Origin: Psilocybe azurescens
Taxonomy: Eukaryota; Basidiomycota; Agaricomycetes; Agaricales; Agrocybaceae
DNA length: 64,000 nucleotides
Assembly: GCA_023853785.1 (NCBI GenBank)
Contig: JAJIRX010000667.1
Coordinates: forward strand, 186,001-250,000
Direction: 5' to 3'
Positions 13,209-25,405 of the stretch are shown piece by piece; within the stretch, counting starts at the first letter, position 1; the number at the start of each line of letters is the position of its first letter. The notes below the pieces were generated by a model, which saw only the letters and a program-made list of their open reading frames with translations, had not been told where the DNA came from and searched no databases. A program made the position numbers and the translations under genes.

Positions 13209-14365
13209 CTATGTAAAATCAAGGTCGGGATATACCAAGGGCAGCAAGAAACTGCAAACGTACTTTTTGTAAATCTGCCATTTAGTATTGCCCGCAAATT
13301 TCTTGTCACCAGCACGCTCAAGAGGTGGAACACCAGATACCTATAGAAGATGAGTCAGTGTAGCTCGGGAAAATAACGCAATGAAAAACGACTTGCATTG
13401 CGGATCAAAAACCATGTAAACAAAGGGCTCAACGCCGCAACAGCAACAGCACCACGGGGATACGCCGCAGTCTGAAGAGAGGAGGTGGAAAGGGCCCATA
13501 TACCTGTCCAGATTCCGACTTCTCCGAGATAGCTATTATAGAATTACGAGATAAGTTAAGCAACATATAAGTATAAGGGTCGGGCTTACTTGGGATGTCT
13601 GCTGATACCCCACAATCCAGAGGAGATGAATTCCTCGTCATGCTCCTTGTTGTTCTTCGCTTTCCTCCAGGTTGATTTCTGACGGTCGGCAATGACCTCG
13701 AACAACAGTGAACTCGCATACAATCCAACGGCGAGATAGTCACGAGCACCTAGGGCGGGGTGAATGCGGCTGGGAAACGCATTCACAAGGTATACAGGAA
13801 GACCAACTAGGGTTATCCACGTCGCTGCGACGCCGTGTCAGAGGGTGATATGGGTTGGGTGGTGAATATATGTGCACCTTGTGCCATCCAATAGTATGTG
13901 AATTTACGTGGACTCTTTTTAATTTCATCAAACCGGGAGTCGCCTCCGGCTTTGATAGCTCGCTAATGAAATGAGATAAATACTCAGACACAGTGGAATG
14001 CTTGAAGCGATGTACCATTGCAAGGAAACTGCCCAATCTCACAGCCCAAATACCAACGGCGGCGGATATTAACAATTGTCTTGGCGCGAATGACGACAAG
14101 GCGGGAAGAGATCCTGGGACTCCGTTCCAGTATTTTGCCTTCAAGGCGGGATAGTAGAGCGACAAGAAGGTGGTCGACAGCCATCCAACAGCTCCTCCAA
14201 AGTCATAGTACTTTTCGTTTTGCTGTGGGACAAAGATGAGTGCAAAGACTGTTGGATCGCATCCATCATGAGTAACCAAGTTACGATCAACAATATAGAG
14301 AACGAACCTGCTTGCAAGCCATATGCACTGGCAATCGATGGAACAAGACGCGAGAGGACTGCCAT
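13209..14365 (-). CDS. DUF1295 / steroid-reductase-like multi-pass membrane protein
   Basis: Polytopic membrane protein of the DUF1295 family, a relative of 3-oxo-5-alpha-steroid reductases and isoprenylcysteine methyltransferases. The catalytic role of fungal members is not settled. The start at 14365 gives MAVLSRLVPSIASAYG. The exons join cleanly into VFALIFVPQQNEKYYDFGG, the characteristic RAIKAGGDSRFDEIKKSP segment, and the C-terminal signature LWGISRHPNYLGEVGIW, where the Asn codon is split by an intron (donor GTAAGC). The protein ends KKYVCSFLLPLVYPDLDF. At least four introns of about 50 nt. The DSRFD and HPNYLGE motifs make the family call strong. With ERG3 and a P450 alongside, a sterol-related reduction is a fair guess only. 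Confidence 0.85.
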
Positions 14366-15114
14366 GAATGTTGGAACTTGGAAAGGGGTGGAACGATTCA
14401 GGAAATCTATTTATATTAAGTAGTTGTCTTTAAAGTGGCCGGCGATCAGGTGCGCACATCGCGAGCGAGCACGGAGGTGACAGGCCAAACTCCAATAGTC
14501 GGCATTACGACTCATGGAGAAAGCATTTGGGCAGGGTCTTGACTCTTAAGATAGCAAAACACATGAAAGGGTCGAGTGTATTGAGGGGAGTTGACAGTGG
14601 AGAGATCTGGGGTAAGAACCTGCGAAGAAAACAAGCTACAACATAGTTTATTTTACGTGACGTGTGACGAGTTGGTTGAGTCGCAACCCTTGCTGGACAG
14701 TGTCGACAACGCTCACAGCATACTCGCTAATCAGGAATCACTCAACATCAGTGGTAGCTAGCTGCTGTTTCTGCTGCTAGTTTATCCAATTTGTGGCGTG
14801 TCTCGGTATCTGCTGTGTTTCCTGGTATTTCGTATCTCATTTTTATATTTGATGAGAAAACCTAATGCATAACCAATAAAAGATTTTATCGAGCCGGATT
14901 TTTCAGGACGGTTTAGTGCACCAGGTACTCATGCGGATCCTTTCCTGTCTCACCCTCCTTTGCAAATTTCCAAAGTCCAAATAATAATCATGTCTTCTCT
15001 AGTTATTTCCGCTTTCCGTCTTCCTGGTCGTCCTTTGTCCAGCTATCCCAACCCCTTCTATTAACTACAGCAACGGACCCTGTCTTCCGGATCATATCCC
15101 CCTCGAAATACACA
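14366..15114. other. Divergent promoter region, DUF1295 gene / Myb gene
   Basis: 749 bases between head-to-head genes, so both promoters should lie here. An ATATAAA-like element at about 14406-14416 is 40-50 bases upstream of the DUF1295 start. No coding exon was recognised. Confidence 0.45.
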
Positions 15115-17149
15115 ATGGATAATCCACAACATTACCAGCCCCTTTCTCATGCTCTCCATCCGCCTTCGACAAGTTCTAGCCGACCGCTTGTTCCCCACTA
15201 TACCCCGAATAATCACCTAGGGAGCTACGTACAACCACAAAAACCGACCGAGCCAGCGCCCACATCTGATGTGCGAACAGGCGCTGAGCAAGAAGACGAG
15301 GACGAGGAGGAAGAGGATGATGACGACGAGGGCCTCGTGGAAGAGCAATTGAACCAAAACGAGGATATCCACGGTAGTGATCCGTCGTCTCCCAAATTGA
15401 CCACGTAAGTCCAAGCGCACTTATTTCCTAAAAACGCAGATCACTGAAGATCACAGCGCTACTGCCCCACAAAGCGCTCATAATATACCGACCAACGATG
15501 AAACGTCTTCTCCTGCCCCCGAGCAAAAACGCCGACCCGGGAGGCCAAGAGGTTCAAAAATAGGCGCCCGCGGGTAGGTTCTGCAAAGCACGATTCGCAG
15601 ATCTATCATCATGGACAGAGTCCATCTCAAGGACCCACTGCGACGACGTCTGCTGTACCCCAGCATCCGAATATTAGCCCTTCAAATCAACAGTATTACG
15701 AATTCCAGTGGCGCGTGCTCAACCTTTGTGCCGAATTCTACGGAGCGGCTGAGGAGCTGGTGGTAAGATTCACCCTTCTCTGGCTCTGTTTTCGTAGCTA
15801 ACAGCGCCTTCAGAAAGGAACTTCACCTCTCGTAGTGGCTCAATGTTACCATATGGGACCCAGTGCAAAAATTGATCCACTGGTTATGCTTGGAGACGCC
15901 AAACGTATCTGCGACACGCTGGTAAATCTACCAATACACGTCATCTTAGACGCGTCATTCACGATCCTTTCCTCGTAGCTTGCCAACCCATCGCAACTCG
16001 TCACAAATCCACCGCCTCCAATGTATCCTGTAATCAATACCATATATCAGCCTCCCGTAGTTACGCCACAAGTCACACCCGTGCCTTCAACATCAACATC
16101 AACTCCCGCCCCGTCTTCTAGTGCGCCGCCTCCTACAACGGCCCCCGTTATAACCAATCCACAGTCATTCGTAGTACCATTAGGCGCACAGCCTGGATAT
16201 CCTCAGTATCCAGTATACGCGGGCGGAGCGTATACCACGACCCCATATTACCAGTATGCAGCCTATACACCTGGCGGATATTATCCAGGACCTCCAGTAC
16301 CCCAGCCCATGGTGGCAGCCCTCATTCCACTGCTGGGACTGCATCCGTCTCAGCAACTCCCGCACAACCTACAGCCAAAATTACAACGACTCCTGCAACA
16401 GGTGGTACTGTGATTGGAAATCAAGGAGCGTGGTCAGAGGAAGAAACCGAGAGGCTGAAGAAATTGACGGACGAGAGTCGATCCAAAGGACCTTCTGGTG
16501 ATATTGAATGGGACTGGGTAATACAAGAATGGGGAATCAGTAGGACAAGGTATGCTTCATGTTTCTTTCGGGATAGTCTGATATTTACTAGTCGTTTCAC
16601 GCGTTTAGACATCAGATCCTGATAAGAGCTACTGCTCTCGGGTTGAAGGAGAGCTCAACACGAGCGACCAAGCGACGTCGAGGAGACGACCAAGGGGATG
16701 CTCCCGTAATGTCATCATTGCAGCCGTCCAGTTCCAGTACCTCCAATGCCTCCGTCCCAATGGTCATGGCTCCTATATCCTCGCCTTCACACAGTGCCAG
16801 TCAAACAGGGTCAACACCAGCAGCGTCTCCCGCCCTGCAACACCAACAACGGCCGTCCTCCTCTAAAGGACCAAGCTCTCTCGCTACCCCATCTGCAACT
16901 GCAGCAGCCGCGGCCAAAATGCCATGGCCAATGCCAACTGTTGCAGTCAACACCGCACCGTCCGTCATCCCGGCACCCTCTGTCAACCCGCACGAACAGC
17001 AGCAAAGGGCGAGCTATTACCGACCGCGCCCCAACCAGGTAGACCAGACGCCAAAGCAGCCGATTATACCTCAACAGCAACCGACATCACATCAGTATAT
17101 GTATACTTCGAACGGACAGGGCATGCGGCCAAAGGAGAACGGGAAATGA
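15115..17149 (+). CDS. AT-hook and Myb/SANT-like domain protein, Pro/Gln/Ser-rich
   Basis: Probable nuclear DNA-binding protein. It has an N-terminal disordered stretch with a long acidic run ([13 protein letters not shown], about 15290), an AT-hook core RRPGRPRGSK (about 15530), a Pro/Tyr-rich middle, then a Myb/SANT-like helix set starting WSEEETERLKKLTDES (about 16432), followed by basic residues (KRRR) and a Gln/Pro-rich tail. Introns include 15405-15455 and one ending just before 16611. Two frame breaks need one base each: AAAAA at 15556-15560 (one A short, restoring SKNRRPRVGS) and CCCC at 16300-16303 (one C short, restoring PPVPPAHGGS before the Myb part). Target genes unknown. The family is assigned from motifs, not from a named orthologue. 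Confidence 0.75.
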
Positions 17150-17712
17150 GAACCATTTGCCATTCTAGTGGCTGATGATAGCGCATCGACAGCCTTTTCA
17201 ACACATGTTTATACTGTGTGCATTCATTCATTCTTTTGTCTTTACCCTCCTTTGGTTCCTGTTTAATCCTGTTTTTTGTTTGCTTATCTGCGTTACTTAT
17301 TCTTCACGTAAGTACCTTACGATGAATCATCATGTCATGAAGATATACCTCTTCCCATTCGTGAACAGTTTTCACGAGCTTTGGTTTTTTGTTATACGAC
17401 TCTTGTATCTTAATAAAAAAACGTCAAAATGACTCTGGCTATGTAAAGTATAGTAATTATATTCCACTTTGTTATCCATGGTCTATTCAATAGGTTTCAC
17501 ATCAATTAATACTGCCGAGAACGAGTGTTATAATTGATTGCTTTCCTCTCCAGTCCTTCCAAAGTTCAAACACCTCCCTAAGTCGCTATTGCAACACACT
17601 TGATAAAGTTATAAGTACGCCACATATACATATCCCCATCTTACACCTACCTGTTCTGACACGGCCATCGCGGCATAGCTCACACAATACCCTGACCGGT
17701 GAACCAAATCCG
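17150..17712. other. Spacer before VPS51
   Basis: 563 bases, T-rich on the left (likely 3' UTR of the Myb-like gene) and CT-rich toward the VPS51 start, as is common in fungal promoters. No gene seen. Confidence 0.5.
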
Positions 17713-18613
17713 ATGTCCTCTCCATCCACACCCCGCGTAGCGTCCATCCCGCGCCCACCGCCATCTCCTCTGCGCTCGACCTCCGTCGCCTCGGCCTCAG
17801 CCTCCTCATCCACCTCTGCCTCCATATCGACGCCCGTACTGTCTATAGCGATGCCCACTCCCACACCCCCACACAGTAACTCGAACAGCTCAAACCCTTC
17901 CCCAGCGCCTGGAACAAGCGCCAATGCCTCGCGCCGCTCAGTGACGTCCACACCGCCGCCCCCAGGCCAAAAAACGCGCGCTAGGGATCTTCTCCGAAAG
18001 CATTACGGGCTGGGTGTAGGTCCGCCTCCTCCGCGGCCTGGAGGAAATTCACAAGACCCTATGGATCTAAGTGTGTCCTGTTACCTACACCTTCTCTCGA
18101 ATCTATTGACGCTTACACCTACACTTACACTTCGCCTCCAGATTCCACCGCTTTCGATGCAAAGAGCTACTACGAGCAGCTTATCACAACCTCGACACTC
18201 CCTGCCCTACTAAAGAGAGAGAACGAGCTTCTAACAGGTGCGTAATGTGCTACAAATTCAATCTCTACCTCTAATAACCTTTTCGCCCTGCAGAAATACG
18301 CCAACTAGACAGCGAACGCCAATCGTTGGTATATAATCACCACCACGAGCTCATAGCAGCAAGCGATACAATCTCAGCAGTACGCCCTCACCTCCCTTCT
18401 CCTTCGAATGATGCACTTGCTTATAGATAACTTCCCTGGTAGATGAAAACAAGAGCAGAAAGTCTTGACGGCGACCTCGATCTTCTCCGAGCAGCATTCT
18501 CGGAAATATCACGGCTGACCGCCGAAGTATCCGTCGAACATCCAAGCACAAGTAGAACGAAAAGTAATCATGGCAATAATAGTAGAAACAGGAATGGAAA
18601 TGGTGTGCGATAA
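17713..18613 (+). CDS. VPS51: Vps51-like subunit of the GARP tethering complex
   Basis: Small GARP/EARP-type subunit that tethers endosome-derived vesicles at the trans-Golgi. After a Ser/Pro-rich disordered N-terminus (about 85 residues) comes the hallmark segment RARDLLRKHYGL (about 17968), then MDLNSTAFDAKSYYEQLI and LLKRENELLTEIRQLDSE, a helical Vps51 core expected to form coiled coil. Introns: GTGTGT donor at about 18071 to CAG, GTGCGT at about 18239, and GTACGC at about 18380 ending CTGGTAG. About 220 residues, short like other fungal Vps51 proteins. No frame problem. Moderate-to-good confidence, from the RDLL..HYGL and YYEQL motifs. Confidence 0.75.
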
Positions 18614-18988
18614 TTATCTTATATCAACTATACTAATGAATTCGTGGTGGAAGCGAGAAAACAGGTTGGAATTGAATAATACAAGTAAAATGCGAATGAG
18701 CGTCGTGAAAAAGGGCGTGTCGTGATGCGTAAATCATGGTAGGATGCAGGGGTAGTCCAAAATGCAGATGCACGGACGACGAAAGAAAAACAAATGTGCG
18801 AATGAGTACAACTTCTACTAGAGAAGTGCTCAACGAATCGTGAAATCACGAAAAATAAACGAAGAGAAAGAAATGAAAAAGAACGAAGTTGTCGGCTGCA
18901 AAAAGCGAAGAAATGCGCCCCATGCAAGGAGAAGAAAAAAGAGAAAGTAAACGGCGATGGCTGGTCAAGGAACCCCTGCGGGCCCACA
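18614..18988. other. Convergent 3' spacer
   Basis: 375 bases between the 3' ends of two convergent genes. It should hold both 3' UTRs. Nothing else seen. Confidence 0.5.
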
Positions 18989-20174
18989 TCAATAGGCGGT
19001 TCTGGGTGCCCACAGCTCCACTTGCCAATGGCATCCACCCCGATGCACGAGCTGCGTGATAAACAACTGTTCCAGGTCGATGCCATGGTCTCCAGGGAAC
19101 CTGGAGATCTTCCAGTGCCAAGCTAGGGCAGGGTCAACAATGCCAACACTGCCATCCTGAGAGAAGAGTAAGATTAGCGTCCAGGAAAAGGAGGGGAGGA
19201 ATAAATAGCGCGTGGCACATACCTGCACGGCGCTTCGGAAAGCAGTCATGACACCTTGCAGCTTGTTTGCAGTCGTCTCGTGGGTTATGTCGGTTTTTAG
19301 CTTGAACAGGTACGGCGCGTACCCAGGCCACTGAGTAAATAAGACAGAAATATTGCTTCAAATTCGTTTACATGTTCGAAGGGATTACTACTAACCATAA
19401 TCTGGAGCGTGATGATCCGCTCGCTGACATGGAGCTTCTTGAAGCTTAACTCCTCTGCCCTTTCCAACCGAAAATTACGCGACAAGATGTCGCGAACTCT
19501 GATTCCAGGCTCTGGGAACCCACACCTCTCGAACGTGAGGTTCTTGTATCGGAAATCCGATGAAGACGCCGGTTCCTTGAACACGGCCTGAGGGACCAGG
19601 ACGTGATTTGTCGGTCCCTTGTGGGCTACAGGCTCCACAAGAGCAACACGGCTCAGGCTCTCCACCGACTCATCTGGTGGCAGCCGTTTTGCCTTATATT
19701 TTGGTCGTTCCTGGCCCTGGACCAACGAGGGCTTATGTGCATGCAACGCGTCCGAGATGGAAACTTTCCGCGGAGGTGTTGATGAATTTAACGCGTCGTT
19801 ATGGGTGGACCCATAACCCGTTGAGACCAACACTGGCGGAAAGAACCTGGTACGCGTTGGAGAACGCGCAGTCTCGTGCCCCTGGAAGTAGGGGTGGTAT
19901 GAGTTTGACAAACTTCGGCGCTTCGTCGAACTCTATTGTTGAGTATCAATAACGATTGTAGAACATAGGTCGAACAAGTAATCACCGTGTGCTGCAGATG
20001 GTGCTGCTGCTGTTCAGCAGAAACACAGTGGCCATTCTGGTAGGAATGGTAAGCTGGGTACACTGGGTACCCAGACGAAGAAGAAGAAGCAACTTCACCG
20101 GGAAGTTGGCTGTAACTGGAACTTGGACCCACTGGGAGGGCAGGCATAGGAATATAAGCCGCGTACGAAGTCAT
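18989..20174 (-). CDS. Hypothetical basidiomycete protein with conserved C-terminal domain
   Basis: I do not recognise the family. The start at 20174 (MTSYAAYIPMPALPVG) leads into a low-complexity N-terminus with poly-Ser and a Gln/His run. After an intron (GTGATT donor, TAG acceptor) comes a Pro/Ser-rich linker with a basic patch, then a more ordered stretch: FGRIRVRDIL-like FPEPGIRVRDILSRNF, SFKKLHVSERIITLQIM, and, across another intron, WPGYAPYLFKL. The last exon holds a Trp/His-rich segment (LAWHWKISRFPGDHG) and ends LWAPRTAY. Three introns splice with good GT-AG sites and one frame throughout, so the gene is real. Mixed alpha/beta composition, no signal peptide, no membrane helix. Function unknown. 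Confidence 0.65.
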
Positions 20175-21355
20175 AGTAGTAAAGAAAGTGAAGTGAAGAC
20201 GACCAGCGATTAAAAAGAGATAGAAATAGCGAAACTAGTAGAACCCGAAAGTGGGGCAAGGGCCCGTAAGATGATAGTGGCACGAATGTACTCATCTGGG
20301 CCAGCTTTTATACAATGGTGCCCCTCCTGATCCTGGCCATTGGAACCTACGGGATCTTTGGTTCAGCCCGTGCATGTGGTACCAGTTGAAGGAAGGGCCA
20401 TGGGTCACGAATGTACCACAATCACTTCGCATTGTCCAAACCTATGTGACAAAGAGAGAGAAAGGTGGCCCCGGGGCCGCTACTAGCATTGACATCACAG
20501 CCTCCCGCTGCTCCATTTATATCTAATGATATATTCAGCGAGATAATGGAAAGAGAACGATGTAAAATGCTCACGCGAAGTGTTAGATCCTACTGCTTCA
20601 CTGACTCAAGTAAAATAGTAGAATGCGACCCCGCAAAGAAACCAGGGCACGCCATAAACACACTGTACCATGATTTGCATGTCGCGTTCACTCAGGAAAA
20701 AGATATTAGAATTGACGCGAGTATGCGTCGATATAGGGAGTATTCCCGAAATTTTCGTATACATAGCAGGTGGTGACTGGTCTGAGAGTCTAGAGAAGAG
20801 ACTTGGGAGTTCGTAGGAGTTCGTTCAACTCGTGTTCAAACACGTGCCGCATGTCGATCATGATCGATCTCCTTATTACTATGGACTAATGTGGACAACA
20901 ATGTACAAACACATCCACCGTTTTGACACCATCTTCAAATTTCTTTGTAAATCTTTCTTTGAATTTACACTTAAACGCTCTCCATTTTGGTGCATCTGAT
21001 ATAAATCAATTCAGCATCAGTTGGAAGTTCAGTGGCTTTAGCCAAAGTTGCTAGCGTTCATTTCAACCTGTCGGTTTGGTGCACAAAGTCCTGGCTCGGG
21101 GTCTGGATGAAAGAGAGATTGGCCAAACATGTAGAATAACCACGGGTTCAATGAGAAAGATAGGTGTCCTACAGAGCCCGTTGACGCCCAATCCCATTGC
21201 AGATCGAAAGACGTCGCTGTCCGGGTGTCATTCTGTGTCATTTTATGGCGAAAAACAGAGACAACCAACACCCTTGGCGAATCCGTTCAAACACTCGTAT
21301 GTGTGGTTTAAACAACAATTTCTAAAGTACACAATCGATTACAACTAACAACGAA
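20175..21355. other. 1.2-kb spacer upstream of the 18989-20174 gene
   Basis: No supported gene. The left part should contain the promoter of the minus-strand gene ending at 20174. The right end should contain the 3' UTR of the ABC1-like gene. Short ORFs lack recognisable motifs. Confidence 0.45.
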
Positions 21356-23579
21356 TCATCCCTCAAACACCCCAGATCCCACATCGAACCCTAGACTATC
21401 CTTCGCGAACCCTCTCATAGTCTTCTCCAGCTCCTCCTCGAAGTTGCCTCTCCTTTCCCAGCCTCCCCATCGCCGAATTCCCAGAGCACTAACAAATCTG
21501 TCCACCCACTCCCCAACGAGAGCCGTCACCCGTGCTCTCCAAAAGAGTACGTCCAATCCAAAGATGAGGAAACGGAATCGCAGATCGTAGAAGTACTCCT
21601 GCACGCGTAGGGATAAAGGGAGGGACGAGTTCCGCGATAACGAACGAGACGCCCAAAGACCGGTGACCTTAATTCGGTTTACAGGTGAGCCAAATGATTG
21701 GTTGTTGCCTATAAAACCAAAACAAAATGGTTAACGTGGGCTAGAATGGAATCAAGCAATGGGTTTGTTTAGCACACAATCTCACCTTGCACCATTCGCA
21801 TGTTCCTTGTTAGGAAAATGAGAACTTTCGGCATACGATCCGTGTCCATTAAAAACTCCTTGAGTTTCTGCTTCATCTTGACACTGATCTCGTATTGCGT
21901 CAATGGCTTCCTGGGTGCCCCCTGTCCATTCCCAGAGCCTTTCTTCGCGTCTCCCTTCTTTAAAACCGTAGGCCGCATCAACATGAAGCTCGCCATCAAG
22001 TCGGGCACCCCGAACCCCACACCCTCGTCACTTCTTCTACCCCATGGAAATCCCTCGCCAAAAGCGCTCGCCACAACTTGACCCAATCGTGTTTGAACCC
22101 GTCCGGTACCCGCACATATAGACCGTGGTCCAGGAGCACGATCTGAGGTGTAGTAGGCCGGGCCGGATTGGGACGCACCAGGACATTACCAGGATGAGGA
22201 TCGCAATGTACCCAACCCCAGTCAAACATCTGAGCTGAGAATAGTTGGACGAGCGGAAGGAGGACGGCCTGCAGACCACCCTTCAGAGGTTTCGAAGGAA
22301 AGTTGAGCGTGGACACAGATGTGGGGGAATTGGGCAGAGCAGATAACGATGAGGGGGCAGACGCGACAAGGGATGCAGCAGACGAAGGATCGATTGTAGA
22401 AGGCGACGAAGATGGATATTTTTCACCCATAAGCTTGTATATTCCTGCTTTATCGGAAAGGCGCACACCGTCTATCCACTCGGCGACCATGATGCGCTTA
22501 GTGGAATATTCGGGATATACAATGGGTATGTAGACTTTATCATGGAGTATCGGTTCGTTGGCGATGAACTCGGCTGTTTGTCGCGCGTTATCGGCTTCGC
22601 GTACGAAATCAAGTTCTTGTTTGAGATGTTCCGACACGAAATCTGCACGTATAAATATAAATATATGAGATATATTAAGAAAACCTAGACACGTACCGAC
22701 AGCAAAGTAAACAGGGAGATCGAATGCCCAGTTCTCAAACATCCACATAACCGCACGATAAGCTCCCAAATCCCAAACCATCTGCGTCGCTACGTCCGGC
22801 TTCTGTACCTTCACAGCGACCCACCTTTCCTCCTTGTCTAGCGTGCCATCCGGGTTGACGCGCGGCCATAATTTAGCTTTATGCACCTGCGCTATACTGG
22901 CACTAGCCACCGCCTTCTCCTCGAACACCTCGAACACCCCTCCAGGTCCACTAGGCGGCCGACCGAGCTCGCGCATGCAGACATCATGCACGACCGAGTA
23001 CGGAATCTGCGGTGCGTCGTCGAACAAAGACGCAAACTTAACTTGCATAGGCTTGGGCAAGACGGCAGCATTTGCACCGATTGCTTGGCTGAACGTATTT
23101 TATGTGCACTCAATACATAATCTCGGTGTGGAAAAGCAAGACGTACCCGATTTTAATGTAAAGTCCTCCGTTGGAGGTCATCAAGTCGTAGACTCGCTGT
23201 GCGACACGTTCATGTAATTGAGGGATCAAGTCGCTTTTCTCAGGTGTAAAGTTCCATTTGTAGTCTAAGGTGATTAGAGCACACTTGAGATGAAATAATC
23301 AGTTGGAGAATTATTTGGATTAGAACTGGGAGTGCTCACTGTCCATAATGTACGTAAATTTCTAAATATTGAAGATGCGTTATAATATCTATCGACAGTA
23401 TATGCAGTCCCTAGACCAGCGACGAGATATCCTGTTCTACGTGCACATTTGATGATCCGAGAAGGACGACGTGGTGGAGGTGGTTTAGGCGGCAGAGAGT
23501 TGATATGTCGCTTGAAAGAGGTAACGTAACTGTTGAACTGAAACGACCGTTGGTTATTTTTGAGAGGGAATCTATGCAT
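21356..23579 (-). CDS. ABC1/ADCK (UbiB-type) atypical kinase, probably mitochondrial
   Basis: UbiB-family protein-kinase-like ATPase. The start at 23579 gives a basic, Arg/Ser-containing N-terminus (MHRFPLKNNQRSF) and a short hydrophobic stretch, fitting mitochondrial import. Diagnostic motifs follow: LYIKIGQAIGAN (the KxGQ motif, about 23150 and across an intron), ASIAQVHKA (the Ala-rich loop), WVAVKVQKP (ATP-binding Lys), WVHCDPHPGNVLV (catalytic Asp/Asn, about 22200) and LLDHGLYV (metal-binding DxG-like DHG). The overall form is nearer ADCK1/Mcp2 than Coq8. The frame breaks at 22015-22018 (plus-strand CCCC one base short), after which VPDLMASFMLMRPT follows in another frame. A C-terminal tail ends GSGVFEG. 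Role in mitochondrial lipid or quinone homeostasis inferred from family. Confidence 0.9.
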
Positions 23580-25405
23580 AGGGATGTTGTGGGGAGAAGG
23601 AGAGGAGCATACTCGGCAGAGCCATAAAGCTCGTCACCTTTCCAGGAGTCCATGACCAAATTACCTCGGCCCGGGGTTTGCTTTGATCCGGTCGCAAATT
23701 TACGGATAGCAAAAGTTCGCTTCCACCATCCTGCCGCCTGCTTGACGTCAACTCCGGCTGAAGACGAGGTAATACAATGGCGCTATGTGCTGAATAAAGG
23801 AAGCTTGCATTGCAACTTGGGCGACTGACAGAAAGAGGTCACGGGCAAGCGCTTCAAGATAGGGACTCGGAGGCCTTTGATTAGAGCGCTCGAAGTGGTC
23901 CTTCAGGGTATGCCGGAAAAACAGATACTGGCCAATATGTGCCCATACGCTTGCATTAGACTATCAGATTTTCGGGCACTCTGATACTTATTCAGATTGA
24001 GGGGCGGAGAATAGTCGTTTGTCGCAAGTCCGATTCCGCACGGCAGTGTGCGGACTCGGACTAGTCAAGTGGGGCCGACTCGATGACCTGGTAAAGAAAC
24101 GAAGGATGAGTGTCAAATGACGGGACAAGAAGAAAATTGGCAAACTGATACAGCAAGGGCTCTTGCTGCGTCGCGAACGCTAAAAGGCCTGATCGATCAA
24201 TAATATCCAACAATACGACCTGGACCGTCTCATCGACCATGACAGAAGCCATTTATTCACTGATCAGCGCAGACGTTCTGACATTCTCACCAAGTGGTAC
24301 GCTCTCTCTCTAAAAGCTCTCAAGATCATGCACCTCCATGTAATGCAATTCTAGAGATGCTCACTGGACACAAACACATGGCATGTGTGGTAAAAAATTA
24401 TTCTTGATAAAAATAAAAATGAACCTGAAAGAGCGGCCACTGTATTCCTGTATGTACCTGGATATGAGGTAAAAGATTGTTAATAAGTAATATCTGGTGA
24501 GTCAAAAACGTGTATACCTCTGTGATCTAATTGAAGTATGAACTTCGAAGAAGAAAAGTTTATATACCTCACATAAACCTTTCATGAGAGAAAGGACCTA
24601 AGGTCGACTGTAAAGAAAAGAACAAAGAATTAAGAAAGACCCAAGGTTCGTGAGAGCACAAACAAAGCAAAGTATGGATGGAGACTGAACGATTAAAGAT
24701 TCAAGAAGTAGATCGGCGCTTAAGGCGCCTTTGTGTTCAATAGTACAAAATATTTTTATCCCCATAGAATATGAATCTGTTTGTGGACAAACCCATCGTG
24801 TCATTATCTTCCAAAGAACTAGTTGAAGGAAGTGTTCAAGGATCTTTGAGCTTAAATTTTAATCATTCCATGTCGGTGTAAGTGTGTCAATGACATTCGT
24901 TGGAAGGGATTCGTATTCGGCGCTTCCATTGACCCTTCCTTCAGATAATATGCTCAACAAATCTCCAAACCTGAAAATGAGATGGTCTTCGCTGATCGAA
25001 GCATTAAGAAACCTTCGCTTAGCGACGATCTCAATACGTAGCTTAACCTTGTTAATCACTTCAAAGATTCACTTCGCTTCCAGAACAGAAAAGAACGAGG
25101 CACAGCAAACCTTGCGCCTTGCTTACTAGGCCGTAGAATATCAATAAGTTTACTGTAGGCCCCCGCGGTTAAGATTGGACTTACAGACCATTCGTTCTGT
25201 CATTTGCAATGATCCCTACAGTATCAATTTAATTGACAGGAGCCAGATTTAAATTACGCGAACTAGAGTGCCGAGTACAAGGGCGGTATAAAATAGAAAC
25301 CAGTAATAGGAGATTTTGCCAGCAACATATTCACCCTCGTCGCTCAAAGGTAGTTTAGACTCATCAAAAGGACAAGGTTGAGTCCGGTTCGGGCATGACG
25401 ATTCA
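23580..25405. other. 1.8-kb spacer, no recognised gene
   Basis: Between the ABC1-like start and the Yip1 3' end. Two minus-strand ORFs (24061-24252, begins MASVMVDETVQ; 24859-25059, ends LTPTWND) look protein-like in composition, but I could not link them into a model or to a family. The left end holds the ABC1-like promoter. Otherwise nothing I can support. Confidence 0.4.
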
